64,000 nucleotides of DNA from an uncultured Jannaschia sp. (GTDB lineage: Bacteria > Pseudomonadota > Alphaproteobacteria > Rhodobacterales > Rhodobacteraceae): NCBI RefSeq assembly GCF_947494055.1, contig NZ_CANLTR010000003.1, positions 226,304-290,303 of the forward strand, given 5' to 3'. The notes beneath the pieces were generated by a model. The model worked only from the letters and a program-made list of their open reading frames with translations. It had not been told where the DNA came from and did no database searches. Positions 56,969 to 64,000 of this stretch are shown here, in pieces (position 1 is the first letter of the stretch; each line of letters starts with the position of its first letter). The position numbers were made by a program, and so were the translations under genes.

Positions 56969-57514
56969 TCATAACCCATGGTAGAATCGCGCGTCAAACA
57001 TTGATTCGGACCCGGATCGGATATTATCCAATGCGACCGGCTGTCGCGGCAACCCTATGAGCGCTTCCGTACGAAAACCGTTGAATTCGAGGACGTCGAG
57101 GGCAGCCTGCCAACGGTCTTCCGCGACGTCAGTGCCACGGTCGAGAATGCGCGCGATTCCGCCGTCGGGGCTGGCCACGATGGCGGTACGGTTATCGGCG
57201 TCGATCCAGAGTATCAACAGCGCGGTTCCGTCCGACAGGGCCAGCCGACCGGGTCCGGCGAGTGTCGCGCCGCGGCTTCGGCGCCCTTCGGCGCAGAGTT
57301 CTTCCATCAAAAGGCCCGCGGCAGTGACGGTCACATCCAGCACGGGGCAGGGGGCCGCATCCGACAGATGCGCGATCTCGTACCAGCGACCGGCGAAACC
57401 GGCGGGGTCGAAGTCCGCCTTGGACGCGATGGTAACACCCGGGTCGCGGAACGTCGCCGTCGGCGCGGCTGGCGCGCAGGCAACGAGAAGTCCGAGGAGG
57501 AGCAGGCCGCGCAT
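56969..57514 (-). CDS. Lipocalin-family lipoprotein (Blc-like)
   Basis: A 181-residue envelope lipoprotein: signal peptide RGLLLLGLLVAC with lipobox Cys about residue 13. The lipocalin signature appears at DPAGFAGRWYEIAHL (G-x-W motif, about 38-50), followed by beta-strand-like sequences and ARILDRGTDVAEDRW near the end. Blc-type lipocalins bind lysophospholipids or other lipids at the outer membrane. The ATG lies 3 bases after the pdeM stop, so it is probably co-transcribed with the lhr-pdeM genes. Confidence 0.82.
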   Translation of the reverse strand: MRGLLLLGLLVACAPAAPTATFRDPGVTIASKADFDPAGFAGRWYEIAHLSDAAPCPVLDVTVTAAGLLMEELCAEGRRSRGATLAGPGRLALSDGTALLILWIDADNRTAIVASPDGGIARILDRGTDVAEDRWQAALDVLEFNGFRTEALIGLPRQPVALDNIRSGSESMFDARFYHGL

Positions 57515-57517
57515 GTC

Positions 57518-58183
57518 TCAGCGCGGCATCGGGATCTCGACCATCGGCAGGCCGGCGAGGATGGCGCGGGCGCCGCTGCCCATCAGTTCGGTCAGCGCCC
57601 GGTCGCGCGAGCGCAGCCCGCCGGTATAGGTTCCGTAGGCGGGAAGGATCAGCCGCCGGTCGTCGCGCAGGAAGCAGGGGCGGGAAATCGCGCGGCCCCG
57701 GACCGAGAGGGAGGCCTTCGGATGGTAGTGCCCTGAGACCTCGAACGTCCCGTCGTCGGTCGCGATGTGCCGGAAGGTCATTGGCCCGCAGGTCACTCCC
57801 TCCGCGGCGTGTCCGCCGAGCCCCGTCGGCGCGGGATCGTGATTGCCGGTCACCCAGGTCCAGTCGCGCCCCGCGACGAGGCGTTCGAGCCAGTCGCGGA
57901 AAGCGGGGGCCAGGCCCTCGACCGCGGCCATGTCGTCGAAGCTGTCGCCGAGCGAGATCACGGCGGCGGGGTCGGTCTCGTGGATGTCGGCCTCGAGCCG
58001 GGTCAGCGTGTCCACCACTTCGTAGGGCGGCAGGAGCGCGCCACCGCGGCGCGCGATCCGCTCGGACTTGCCCAGATGCAGGTCGCTGACGACGAGGAGG
58101 TGCGCAGCCGGCCAGTGCAGCGCGCCCGAGGGCCGCGCGATCAGCCTTTCGCCGGCGAAGGTGAAGGTATGGCCGTTCCCCAT
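57518..58183 (-). CDS. pdeM: Ligase-associated DNA damage response endonuclease PdeM
   Basis: A 221-residue calcineurin-like metallophosphoesterase. Metal ligands are seen in order: VVSDLHLGK, SLGDSFDD, VTGNHDPAP and VSGHYHPKA. PdeM proteins are the nuclease partner of Lhr-type helicases in a DNA-repair gene set of bacteria. The start at ATG 58183 was chosen over one 12 codons upstream because it gives the short family start. It follows the lhr-type gene by 48 bases on the same strand. Confidence 0.9.
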   Translation of the reverse strand: MGNGHTFTFAGERLIARPSGALHWPAAHLLVVSDLHLGKSERIARRGGALLPPYEVVDTLTRLEADIHETDPAAVISLGDSFDDMAAVEGLAPAFRDWLERLVAGRDWTWVTGNHDPAPTGLGGHAAEGVTCGPMTFRHIATDDGTFEVSGHYHPKASLSVRGRAISRPCFLRDDRRLILPAYGTYTGGLRSRDRALTELMGSGARAILAGLPMVEIPMPR

Positions 58184-58231
58184 GCGTTCGGGTGAATCAC
58201 GGGGGCGGGGCGAACGCAAGAGGGCGGAGGC

Positions 58232-60655
58232 TCAGTCGGGCTCCAGCCCCGCCTCCGCGAGCAGCTTCGCCGCCTCCTCCTCGATCAGACGGGACTCGGC
58301 GCGGCCCTTGATCGGGACGATGCCGCGCTCGAGGAAGAGGGGCGCGGCGAGGGGGGTGACCCGCTCGAGGTCGATCTGGTCGATGCGGTCGCCCACCGTC
58401 TCGAGCAGGAGTTCCACCCGGCCGAAGTCGATATGGCCGCGCATCGCCTCCTCCTCGGTGATCTTCAGCATCAGGTGTTCGGGATCGTAACGGTGGAGCG
58501 TGTCGTAGAGGATGTCGGAGGAGAAGGTCGCCTGCTTGCCGGAGGACCGCTTGCCCGGGAAGTTGCGGTCGATCAGCCCGGCGACGATGGCGGCGTTGCG
58601 GAAGGTGCGCTTCATCACCGCGTTGCCGCGGAGCCAGGATTCGAGTGCGTCCCGCACCCCCTCGTGATGCATGAAGCGGGCGACATCGGGGACCGGCTTC
58701 AGCCCGGAGATGAGGGCCGCGTAGTCCGAGCAGACGAAGGAGAGCGGTTCCAGCCCCGCCTCCTCCATCCCCTTGGTGATGAGGAGCGCGAGCGTCTGGT
58801 GCGCGTTGCGCCCCGCGAATCCATAGAGGCAGACATGGTTGCGGCCGTCGCGCGGGAAGGTCTCGATCAGCAGACGGCCGGGCTCCGGCATGCGGGAGTA
58901 CCGTCGCTGCAGGTCGAGCCAGTCGCGGGTGTGGCCGGGGAAGGCCGCGTAGTCGCCTGCATGCAGAATACGCTGGATGCGCTCGGCGAGCTGCACCGAG
59001 GTCGTCCACTTGTAACCGATATAGGTGGCGATCCGCGGCTCCTTCTCGGGGCGGGGGGAGACCTCGACCGTCATCTCGCGCATGTTCTCGAAGCGCACGA
59101 CCTGCCCGCCCATCAGGAATGTGTCGCCGGCGGAGAGCGTGTTGGCGAACCCCTCCTCGATCTCGCCCAACGGCATGCCGCCCCGGCCCTTCATGCGGAC
59201 CTTCAGGTTGTCGGTGTCGATGATGGTGCCGATGTTCATGCGGATCTGGCGCGCGGCGCGCGGGTCGCGCAGGCCCCACAGGCCGGGCGCGCGTTCCTTG
59301 AGCCGCTGGTAGCGGTCGTAGGCGCGCAACGCGTAGCCACCGGTGGCGACGAACTCGAGGCATTCGTCGAAGGCGGCGCGGGTGAGCGTGGCGAAGGGCC
59401 CGACGGAGCGCACTTCCGCGAAGAGCGTGTCGTCCTCGAAATCGCCGGCGCAGGCGACGATGGCGATATGCTGGCAGAGCACGTCGCGTGGCCCGTCGAG
59501 CCGCAGGTCGCCGTCGAGGTCGCCCTCGCGCACCGCCTCCAGCGCGGCCACGCATTCCACGACCTCGAACCGGTTCGCGGGAACGAGGCGGGCCTTCGAC
59601 GGCGCGTTGTAGCGGTGGTTGGCGCGGCCGATCCTCTGGACGAGGTTCTTGACCTTCTTCGGCGCGCCGATCTGGATCACGAGGTCGACGTCGCCCCAGT
59701 CGATCCCCAGATCGAGGCTGCCCGTCGCGACGATGGCCTTGAGCTCGCCCTTGACCATCGCCGCCTCCACCCGCTGCCGTGCCTCCTTGGAGAGGGCGCC
59801 GTGATGGATGCCGATGGGCAGGTCGTCCTCGTTGGCGAGCCAGAGGTTGTGGAAGAAGATCTCCGCCTGCGCGCGGGTGTTGTGAAAGACGAGCGTGGTG
59901 TTGTGGCGCTTGATCTCGCGCAGCACGTCCGGGATGGCGTAGCGCCCGCCCGAACCGGCCCAGGGCGGTGCGTCGGTCGTCGGCAGGATGTCGATGTCCG
60001 GGGCCGGACCGGGATCGGCGTCGACGATCGGGCAGGGATCGGGATGGCGCGCGAGGTAGTGCGCGATCACGCCCGGGTCGTCCACGGTGGCCGACAGGCC
60101 GACACGCCGCAATCCGGGGGCGATCGTCTGCAGCCGCGACAATGCGAGCATGAGCTGATCGCCACGCTTGTTCTCCGCGAGCGCGTGGATCTCGTCGACG
60201 ACGATGCGCTTCAGCCCGGCGAAGGTGCGGTGCGCGTCCGGATAGCTGATCATCAGCGCGAGCGATTCCGGGGTCGTCAGCAGGATATGCGGCGGGTCGG
60301 CGCGCTGGCGCTTGCGGACGGTCTGCGAGGTGTCGCCGGTCCGGTCCTCGACCCGGATCGGCAGGCCGGCCTCCTCGATGGGGGTGCGCAGGTTGCGCTT
60401 GATGTCGTTGGCGAGCGCCTTGAGCGGGCTCACGTAGAGCGTGTGCAGCCCCTCGTGGCCGCCCTCCGCGAGTTCCGCCAGCGTCGGCAGGAACCCGGCC
60501 AGCGTCTTGCCGCCGCCCGTGGGCGCGATGAGCAGGAGCGAGGGGGCGGCGGCGCGCGCCAGCATCTCCCGCTGGTGCGGATGCAGGACCCAGTGGCGGC
60601 GCGCGAAGAAGTCGGCGAGCGGGGCTGGCAGGTCCGGGGGGGCGGGTGCGTCCAT
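58232..60655 (-). CDS. Ligase-associated DNA damage response DEXH-box helicase (Lhr-core type)
   Basis: An 807-residue SF2 helicase. RecA domain 1 has LLIAPTGGGKTLAGFLP (Walker A, about 40), TPESLALM and VDEIHAL (DEIH); domain 2 has IVATGSLDLGIDWGDVDLVIQ and LVQRIGRANHR (motif VI). The C-terminal half holds the winged helix and the Lhr-specific domain with ATYIGYKWTTS and RFMHHEGVRDALESWLRGNAVMKRTFRN. It probably unwinds RNA:DNA or damaged DNA together with PdeM. The usual ligase and exonuclease of this set are not in the window. Confidence 0.92.
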   Translation of the reverse strand: MDAPAPPDLPAPLADFFARRHWVLHPHQREMLARAAAPSLLLIAPTGGGKTLAGFLPTLAELAEGGHEGLHTLYVSPLKALANDIKRNLRTPIEEAGLPIRVEDRTGDTSQTVRKRQRADPPHILLTTPESLALMISYPDAHRTFAGLKRIVVDEIHALAENKRGDQLMLALSRLQTIAPGLRRVGLSATVDDPGVIAHYLARHPDPCPIVDADPGPAPDIDILPTTDAPPWAGSGGRYAIPDVLREIKRHNTTLVFHNTRAQAEIFFHNLWLANEDDLPIGIHHGALSKEARQRVEAAMVKGELKAIVATGSLDLGIDWGDVDLVIQIGAPKKVKNLVQRIGRANHRYNAPSKARLVPANRFEVVECVAALEAVREGDLDGDLRLDGPRDVLCQHIAIVACAGDFEDDTLFAEVRSVGPFATLTRAAFDECLEFVATGGYALRAYDRYQRLKERAPGLWGLRDPRAARQIRMNIGTIIDTDNLKVRMKGRGGMPLGEIEEGFANTLSAGDTFLMGGQVVRFENMREMTVEVSPRPEKEPRIATYIGYKWTTSVQLAERIQRILHAGDYAAFPGHTRDWLDLQRRYSRMPEPGRLLIETFPRDGRNHVCLYGFAGRNAHQTLALLITKGMEEAGLEPLSFVCSDYAALISGLKPVPDVARFMHHEGVRDALESWLRGNAVMKRTFRNAAIVAGLIDRNFPGKRSSGKQATFSSDILYDTLHRYDPEHLMLKITEEEAMRGHIDFGRVELLLETVGDRIDQIDLERVTPLAAPLFLERGIVPIKGRAESRLIEEEAAKLLAEAGLEPD

Positions 60656-60694
60656 CCGGTCTAGCCTAGCGCTGCCGCCGGGCGGGGGAAGCCC

Positions 60695-61204
60695 TCAGCG
60701 GCGGGCGCGTTCGGCGCGGTAGAACTCCGCGAGGCGCGCGGCGGTGAGCGCGTCGGGGCCGCCGGTCCCGGCGATGCGTTCCTGCGCCCGGATCTCCTCG
60801 GCGAGCTCGTCCGTCTCCATCGCGGCGGCGCCGGCGGCGATGACATGGTGCAGATCGGCCGGGTCGCAGCCCGTCGTCGCGCAGGCGTCCGCAAGCGCCA
60901 TGTCGAGCGTGGCGCCGGCGGCCACGGAAGCGACCTGCGCGAGGCTGTCGGCGGCCATCGTCTCGACGGTCGCGGCCTTGGCCTGCAAGCCGCCCCACAC
61001 GCCGAGCCCGGCCACGAGCGACGCGATCAGCAGCAGGGCATAAAGGACGAGGCGCCGGAAGAGGCCGGGGTCGTTCGCATCGTGCCTGATCATCGCGCGC
61101 TCCTTCCCGCTCTTGTTGGCGTAGGGCAGGATCGACACCGAATCGGGCTGAAAGAGGGCGAAGTGCGGCAGGTCGGTCACGGCCGCGCCGATTTCCGTGC
61201 TCAT
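60695..61204 (-). CDS. Hypothetical membrane-anchored protein
   Basis: A 169-residue protein with one membrane helix (about residues 52-71, LVLYALLLIASLVAGLGVWGG) and an outer Ala-rich helical region with two cysteines (DACATTGCDPADL). I do not recognise a family. The first 37 residues have strong G/C third positions, supporting ATG 61204; however, an internal ATG at 61093 carries a much better GGAAGGAG and would give 132 residues. It lies upstream of the lhr-type gene on the same strand. Confidence 0.6.
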   Translation of the reverse strand: MSTEIGAAVTDLPHFALFQPDSVSILPYANKSGKERAMIRHDANDPGLFRRLVLYALLLIASLVAGLGVWGGLQAKAATVETMAADSLAQVASVAAGATLDMALADACATTGCDPADLHHVIAAGAAAMETDELAEEIRAQERIAGTGGPDALTAARLAEFYRAERARR

Positions 61205-61416
61205 GTGCCATCCACCGGTTCAGACGCGCCTCGAGAAACGCGTTCGGGTTCGCAGGATCGGCCGCCGACGTCCGATATCGTGCCGGGAATGCCTTTCGGG
61301 ACAGCCAAGCCGGGCCGGTGCGCGGGAAGGGCGGATTTGCGAGGCGGGATCATCGGACGGCGCTCCGGCGGGACGCCTTCCTGGTTGGCATCGGAAGGTT
61401 TCGATTCCCTGAAGGC

Positions 61417-61941
61417 TCAGCCCGCCGCCGCCAGACCGAGATAGGCGAGTTGCGTCGCGGCGAGCGTGACGCCCATCGGAAAGTCCTTGGGTTCAGACCA
61501 GCTTGTCCAGTGCGGCGTGCGGCTACGGATCGCTGGAAAGCGACGGGCGAGTCGATGCAGGGCGAAGGTGACGAGCAGCAGCGCGGCGAAGAGGAACAGG
61601 AGTTCCGCGAGATCGGGCCGCGCCACGAAGGGTGCGATCGCGGCCGCGAACTTGGCGTCGCCCGCTCCGACGGCACGCAGGGTCGAGAGTAGGAAGCCGG
61701 CGATCAGGACCACGACCACATGCACGTATCGCCAGAAGTATTCGCTCATCGGCAGCAGGAAGGGCCCCGCCACGACGAAGATCGCGAAGAGCGCCAGAAC
61801 CGCCTCGTTGCGGATCCTCATCGCGTTCAGATCCGTGTAGGCGACCCAGAGGCAGATCGGCAGCGAGAGCAGGCCGAAAACCGCACCTTGCAGCGGCGTG
61901 GTCGCGAGAGAGGTCAGCAGCCCGTTCATCGGCTCAGGCAT
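61417..61941 (-). CDS. Prepilin peptidase, A24 family (CpaA/TadV type)
   Basis: A 174-residue membrane aspartyl protease without the N-terminal methylase domain. The two catalytic aspartates are in AYTDLNAMRIRN (about residue 35) and VGAGDAKFAAAI (GxGD, about 90). It processes Flp-type prepilins; two Flp-like genes lie just upstream on the same strand. Start is either ATG 61941 or 61929; neither has a good ribosome site. Confidence 0.82.
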   Translation of the reverse strand: MPEPMNGLLTSLATTPLQGAVFGLLSLPICLWVAYTDLNAMRIRNEAVLALFAIFVVAGPFLLPMSEYFWRYVHVVVVLIAGFLLSTLRAVGAGDAKFAAAIAPFVARPDLAELLFLFAALLLVTFALHRLARRFPAIRSRTPHWTSWSEPKDFPMGVTLAATQLAYLGLAAAG

Positions 61942-62548
61942 CCAGCGGCCGGGGTGGAAGGGTTGCGGCGGAATGGCGGGGATACGCGGCGGTCGCATCG
62001 ACGAGCGGCCCTGGCCCGGCTCGGGTTTCGCTTCGCCGGATCGCCGGGGACGCTGTATTGTGCGCAAACTGTGCTATCTCTTCCTGCGCCATCGGCAGGA
62101 TCGGCAAATCGTGGTCTTGCCATACGCTCCGGGTCCGGTTGAACGCGCTTGGGCGGCCCATCGCGCCTGTCCGATCAATGTCGCGCGTAGGACGAATGCT
62201 TTCTGACACGGCCTCGGCGCCATCGCTCCAGGAGGGGCATGATGCTGCCTGATGGCCTACGAGCGTTCTTCCCCCTTGGTGCCTCGTTTCTCCTAGAGGC
62301 TGATCCAACGGGGTCGGGGTGCAGGTTCCATCGCGTCCCATTGTGGCGTCAGGCGGAACGTGTCTTTCTGCGGCGATCGATGGGCGGCATGAGCAGCATT
62401 CCCGGACGAACCGCCCCTTCGAGCCTCTCTCATACCTCACCGTGCGAACGCGACGGGGACAGGCTTGCCGAGGGATCGGGAAGGGCGGTTCATCGGCCTC
62501 GGGACGAGACAACCCGATTACGCCGGACGCGACGCGACCTGCCGGTCG
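61942..62548. other. Gene-poor 607-base spacer inside the pilin segment
   Basis: Frames exist on both strands (for example plus-strand 62239-62640, with CCAGGAGGGGC before its ATG) but they encode low-complexity Arg/Ser/Pro-rich products with no family motif. The base composition is less G/C-rich than coding DNA here. It may contain promoter or regulatory sequence for the prepilin peptidase, or remnants of an insertion; nothing specific can be supported. Confidence 0.4.
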
Positions 62549-62776
62549 CTACGGCGTCAGGGGGCGCTGTCCCGTGGCCGGACCGGTTTCGGTCGCGACG
62601 ACGCGCTCCTGGCTCGGGCGCGCCTCCATGCGTGCCTTGAAGTTCTCATCGAGCCCCTTCGAGATCACCCCCGTGACCGCGAGACCGAGGCCGACGAGCG
62701 CGGCGGAAAGGATCACCCAGTCGATCGTCACGCTGCCGCGCTCGGCGGTCAGGAAGGCACGGATGGCGTCGGGCAT
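62549..62776 (-). CDS. Flp-family type IVb pilin, copy 1
   Basis: A 75-residue small pilin with the Flp layout: a short positively or neutrally charged leader (MPDAIRAFLTAERGSVTIDW) then the hydrophobic helix VILSAALVGLGLAVTGVIS. The Gly-Ser-Val-Thr-Ile-Asp-Trp stretch is the prepilin cleavage and assembly region. The tail is polar. ATG behind AGGGGAC. It resembles copy 2 immediately upstream, so one arose by duplication. Confidence 0.78.
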   Translation of the reverse strand: MPDAIRAFLTAERGSVTIDWVILSAALVGLGLAVTGVISKGLDENFKARMEARPSQERVVATETGPATGQRPLTP

Positions 62777-62991
62777 GGCTCGGGTCCCCTGTCGAAGCTG
62801 GCGTGCCGGTCCGACTCGACCGGCTCGGGACAGGGTGGCGGGGAAAGGCGGCAGGAATGCGTCGGATTTAGGAAAATGCGATGCAGTTGCGGCAGGATGG
62901 CCACAGATGGACGCGGAAACGGCGGGAAACGGAGACTCCCGGGCGCTGGAGACGATCCGGCCAACAGGGCGCCGAACCCCGGATGTCTCGC

Positions 62992-63207
62992 TTACTGGCG
63001 GAGGCCGGCCTCGACGTCGGGCTGCGAGGCGGCGCCGTGCCCCGCTTCCAGTTTTGGCTCGATACGCGTCGAGAACTCATCCGCGCGTGACGACACGACG
63101 CCCATCGCGGCAAGCCCCAGACCCACGAGGGCGGCGGCAAGCACAACCCAGTCGACGGTCACGGCGCCACTTTCGGCGTAGAGGAAGGTCTTGATCGATT
63201 TCATCAT
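62992..63207 (-). CDS. Flp-family type IVb pilin, copy 2
   Basis: A 71-residue product beginning MMKSIKTFLYAESGAVTVDWV, followed by the hydrophobic helix VVLAAALVGLGLAAMGVVS and a polar tail. It shares the leader and helix pattern with copy 1 (GAVTVDWV versus GSVTIDWV, then ALVGLGLA in both). Start ATG 63207 (or 63204) has no good ribosome site (GAAGACCCATTCCC). It is followed by a 215-base spacer before copy 1. Confidence 0.78.
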   Translation of the reverse strand: MMKSIKTFLYAESGAVTVDWVVLAAALVGLGLAAMGVVSSRADEFSTRIEPKLEAGHGAASQPDVEAGLRQ

Positions 63208-63890
63208 GGGAATGGGTCTTCGTTGCTGTTGTCCTGAACGGATTGTCGGGCGGCGCCCGGTCGATGGGACCGATCTGCCGGGCGAATGCGGCGCAATCTG
63301 GATCGGGGTCGGACGGACGGATGGCCGATGTCGCGGCTTCATCGCGAATTGTCGGGATCGTCGTGCGGCCGCGATGCAATTCAGGTCTGGAAACGGTGCA
63401 GGGGCCGCGCCTGCCAGCGCGACCCCCTGTCCCTCGGTGCCAGACCCGTGGATGCGGTGACGTTTCCCGTTCGGTTCGCCACGCCCGAAAGCGTCGCGAG
63501 GGCTGCTCGATCGCCACATGTGATGCCCGGATGATCCGGTGCTTGTTGATCCTCGGCCTCGGGGCTATCTGCCGTCGTCCCGTGCCGCGGATGAAAACAA
63601 GTCTGCCGGGCAAATGCGGCAGGATCGTGTCAAATTCGGCAAAAAATTGCGGTGACGTTCAAGAGCCGGATATCATGCGGTGTTATCAGGATTCCGCTAT
63701 TAATCCGGGCATCCGGGGTGCCGCGCCGGAGGGCCTGATGTCGAACATGTCACACCGGGCTGCCTGTCTGGGTCTCGGCGACTTACGCGCGGACTTTCGT
63801 GACGTGTGAATGGAAAACCGGCAGGGGCGGGTCCCATTCCCACGCACACGGCCCCGAGCGCATCGCAACAGGCGCTAAAGCTTTTCGGCA
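63208..63890. other. Gene-poor 683-base spacer upstream of the pilin genes
   Basis: Between the Flp copy 2 start and the transposase 3' end, no frame on either strand carries family-like sequence. The segment is relatively AT-rich, especially about 63,600-63,720. It holds an imperfect direct repeat TCTGCCGGGC(G/A)AATGCGGC at 63274-63292 and 63602-63620. The promoter of the minus-strand pilin genes should lie within the first few hundred bases. Confidence 0.45.
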
Positions 63891-64000
63891 TTAACCCGAG
63901 CCGTATCCGGCAGCAGTGAAGTCGTTCCAGCACTCCTGCGGGTCGTAGAGATCACAGATCGCACCGATGGCGTCGAACATCTCTGTGAATGTCCGTGCGC
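63873..64000 (-). mobile_element. Left boundary portion of an IS630-type insertion sequence
   Basis: The presence of the transposase 3' end implies an insertion element extending past the window. IS630 elements insert at TA and have terminal inverted repeats close to the transposase stop; the TA in GGCGCTAAAGCTTTTCGG (about 63,871-63,888) is the nearest candidate. The opposite end is not visible, so the boundary is a guess. Confidence 0.45.
63891..64000 (-). CDS. IS630-family transposase, C-terminal fragment at window edge
   Basis: On the minus strand the last 36 codons before TAA (63891-63893) read as a typical C-terminus of IS630-type transposases: ARTFTEMFDAIGAICDLYD then PQECWNDFTAAGYGSG. 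The E/DxCWNxFxAAGY ending is what I recognise. The gene continues beyond the right edge, so completeness is unknown. The end of the element probably lies within tens of bases to the left (GCTAAAGC near 63,873 is a candidate TA junction). Confidence 0.7.
   Translation of the reverse strand, partial: ARTFTEMFDAIGAICDLYDPQECWNDFTAAGYGSG

Noticed and set aside
62239..62640. Plus-strand frame with a good AGGAGG-like site before its ATG
   Set aside because: The product is low-complexity Ser/Arg/Pro-rich with no motif and runs into the pilin gene antisense; treated as chance.

Overview
The window is a stretch of chromosome from a high-GC alphaproteobacterium, most likely Rhodobacteraceae (Roseobacter/Rhodobacter group). 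The basis is the strong G/C preference at third codon positions and the gene set: a GcrA cell-cycle regulator, a DUF1636 protein beside cobalamin genes, phosphatidylcholine synthase, homospermidine synthase, a DUF1127 protein, an Asp-type HemB and a compact ybgC-tolQRAB-pal-cpoB-tilS-ftsH block. I cannot name the genus. No rRNA, tRNA, CRISPR array or prophage was recognised.

Layout. 1-9.9 kb: end of smc, a transglutaminase-like protein, a cobalamin side-chain/ring pair (cobC, cbiB) led by a DUF1636 gene, a glutathionyl-hydroquinone reductase-type GST, greA, argH with a tiny lipoprotein gene, a membrane protein with a degenerate GGDEF domain, and accA. 9.9-18 kb: an M48 lipoprotein, exported MsrB, rimO divergent from an AsmA-like gene, psd-pssA, gcrA and an ABC-2 permease. 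18-27.7 kb: argD-argF separated by a palindromic intergenic element, pcs, a TerB/DnaJ protein, divergent cobS/cobT, folD, then about 700 bases without a convincing gene, and a MOSC protein. 27.7-37 kb: the ftsH-tilS-cpoB-pal-tolBARQ-ybgC run on the minus strand. 37-45.7 kb: prmA, a DUF1127 gene, ruvC-ruvA-[GIY-YIG gene]-ruvB, a DsbA-family/MFS pair and a CPA1 antiporter. 45.7-55.6 kb: mfd, hemB, a small copper-handling pair, msrA, homospermidine synthase and a LytR_C-like membrane protein. 55.6-61.2 kb: rpsD, a lipocalin lipoprotein, pdeM and an lhr-type helicase. 61.4-64 kb: an accessory-looking segment with a prepilin peptidase, two Flp-type pilin genes, long gene-poor spacers and the 3' end of an IS630-type transposase at the right edge.

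Most of the window is core housekeeping: envelope integrity (Tol-Pal, AsmA, phospholipid synthesis), DNA repair and recombination (SMC, RuvABC, Mfd, Lhr/PdeM), arginine and B12 synthesis, and methionine sulfoxide repair. The least ordinary items are the GIY-YIG nuclease gene coupled to ruvB, the degenerate cyclase, the isolated Flp pilin cluster next to an insertion sequence, and several palindromes in spacers. Start codons were often moved inward from the longest reading frame on the basis of ribosome binding sites, overlaps with neighbours and family N-termini; many are GTG or TTG.
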